DNA of 64,000 nucleotides from Gymnogyps californianus (lineage: Eukaryota; Chordata; Aves; Accipitriformes; Cathartidae). The number at the start of each line of letters is the position of its first letter. The first letter of the stretch is position 1. Under the pieces are notes generated by a model. The model saw only the letters and a list, made by a program, of their open reading frames with translations. It ran no database searches and had not been told where the DNA came from. This document shows, in pieces, positions 63,513 to 64,000 of the stretch. The DNA lies in the NCBI RefSeq assembly GCF_018139145.2, contig NC_059500.1, positions 50,586,663 through 50,650,662 of the forward strand, written 5' to 3'. The translations under genes were made by a program, and so were the position numbers.

Positions 63513-64000
63513 TTTCGTGGTTTAACCCCAGCCGGCAACTAAGCACCACAGAATCGCTCGCTCGCTCGCTCGCTCCCCCCACCCACAGTGGGATGGGGGA
63601 GAGAATAGGAAAAAAAAAGTAAAACTCATGGGTTGAGCTAAAGCAGTTTAATAGGACAGAAAAGGAAGAGAAAATAATAATAATAATAACAATAACAACA
63701 ATAATAATAGAATATACAAAACAAGTGATGTACAATACAATTGCTTACCACCCGCTGACCGGTGCCCAGCCAATTCCCGAGCCGCCATGTCCCCTGGCTA
63801 AATTCCCCAGTTCATATACTGGGCATGACGTCATATGGTATGGAATACCCCTTTGGCTCGTTTGGGTCAGCTGTCCTGGCTATATCCCCTCGCAGCTTCT
63901 TGTGCACCCCCAGCCTCCTCGCTGGCAGGGCAGTATGAGAAGCTGAAAATTCCTTGACTTAGTATAAACACTGCTTAGCAACAACTAAAACATCAGTGTG
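63513..64000 (-). mobile_element. Solo LTR 5 of the avian retrovirus family (subfamily B), truncated by the window end
   Basis: The left (3') end starts TTTCGTGGTTTAACCCCAGC, where the terminal TG of the reverse complement has changed to TT. The right end lies beyond the window; by comparison with LTR 4 about 95 bp are missing. The putative left half of the target-site duplication is GAAAT (63508-63512) and cannot be confirmed. The copy carries an intact CRE word TGACGTCA (63826-63833), a slightly altered TATA box (AGTATATGAA on the minus strand), an AAT-rich segment (63676-63715) and five tandem CGCT units (63555-63574). High CpG content suggests a relatively young copy. Whether it is solo or the LTR of a provirus outside the window is unknown, but no internal sequence lies on its left. 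Confidence 0.9.
63555..63574 (-). repeat. CGCT tetranucleotide expansion in LTR 5
   Basis: Five consecutive CGCT units near the 3' end of the LTR. The equivalent place in LTR 4 has two units plus a CACT. LTRs 1 and 2 have none. This is a length polymorphism within the family. Confidence 0.88.

Noticed and set aside
47609..64000. Minus-strand LTRs 4 and 5 as the two ends of one provirus
   Set aside because: LTR 4 has its own complete target duplication (ATATT), and the 15 kb between the two holds no retroviral genes. They are separate insertions.
1..64000. CRISPR arrays, operons, riboswitches, rRNA or tRNA genes
   Set aside because: No spaced identical repeats, no dense same-strand coding, and no cloverleaf or rRNA core sequence was seen. 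The composition and LTRs indicate a vertebrate nuclear genome.

Overview
This 64 kb window looks like AT-rich vertebrate nuclear DNA, most probably from a bird. The CpG dinucleotide is scarce in most of it. No operon-like packing, long reading frame, rRNA or tRNA is visible. The bird assignment rests on two kinds of long terminal repeat (LTR) that I recognise from avian genomes. I assign the lineage from memory of those repeats, not from a search. I could not support any complete protein-coding gene. Nearly all open frames are 60-120 codons long, overlap on both strands, and occur about as often as chance predicts.

The best-supported content is retroviral. Five copies of one LTR family lie at 6521-7115 (+), 13288-13876 (+), 41892-42452 (+), 47609-48194 (-) and 63513-64000 (-, cut by the window end). 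Each of the four complete copies is flanked by its own perfect 5-bp target-site duplication (CCATC, CCAGG, AAATC, ATATT). They are therefore independent insertions reduced to solo LTRs, with no gag, pol or env left beside them. The copies fall into two sequence subfamilies. They carry a shared TATA-box region preceded by a CRE/ATF-like site in different stages of decay. A sixth, longer LTR of another family spans about 37139-38300 (-) and contains about eight tandem 40-52 bp GC-rich units. A GC-rich block of unknown nature follows it (38301-38730).

The rest is unannotated intergenic or intronic DNA with simple repeats. These include a 48-bp alternating pyrimidine-purine tract (4981-5028), a 280-bp palindromic TA-rich block (14708-14990), a G-quadruplex-type GGGA array (40226-40255), and GATA/GACA-type tracts near 29.0, 49.9 and 57.2 kb. 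Three short GC- or CpG-retaining patches (13934-14330, 15535-16620 on the minus strand, and 27350-28160) are the best places to look for exons or recent insertions. None of them gave a protein I recognise.

No regulatory network or gene cooperation can be read from this window. If it belongs to a gene, most of it would be intron or flank.
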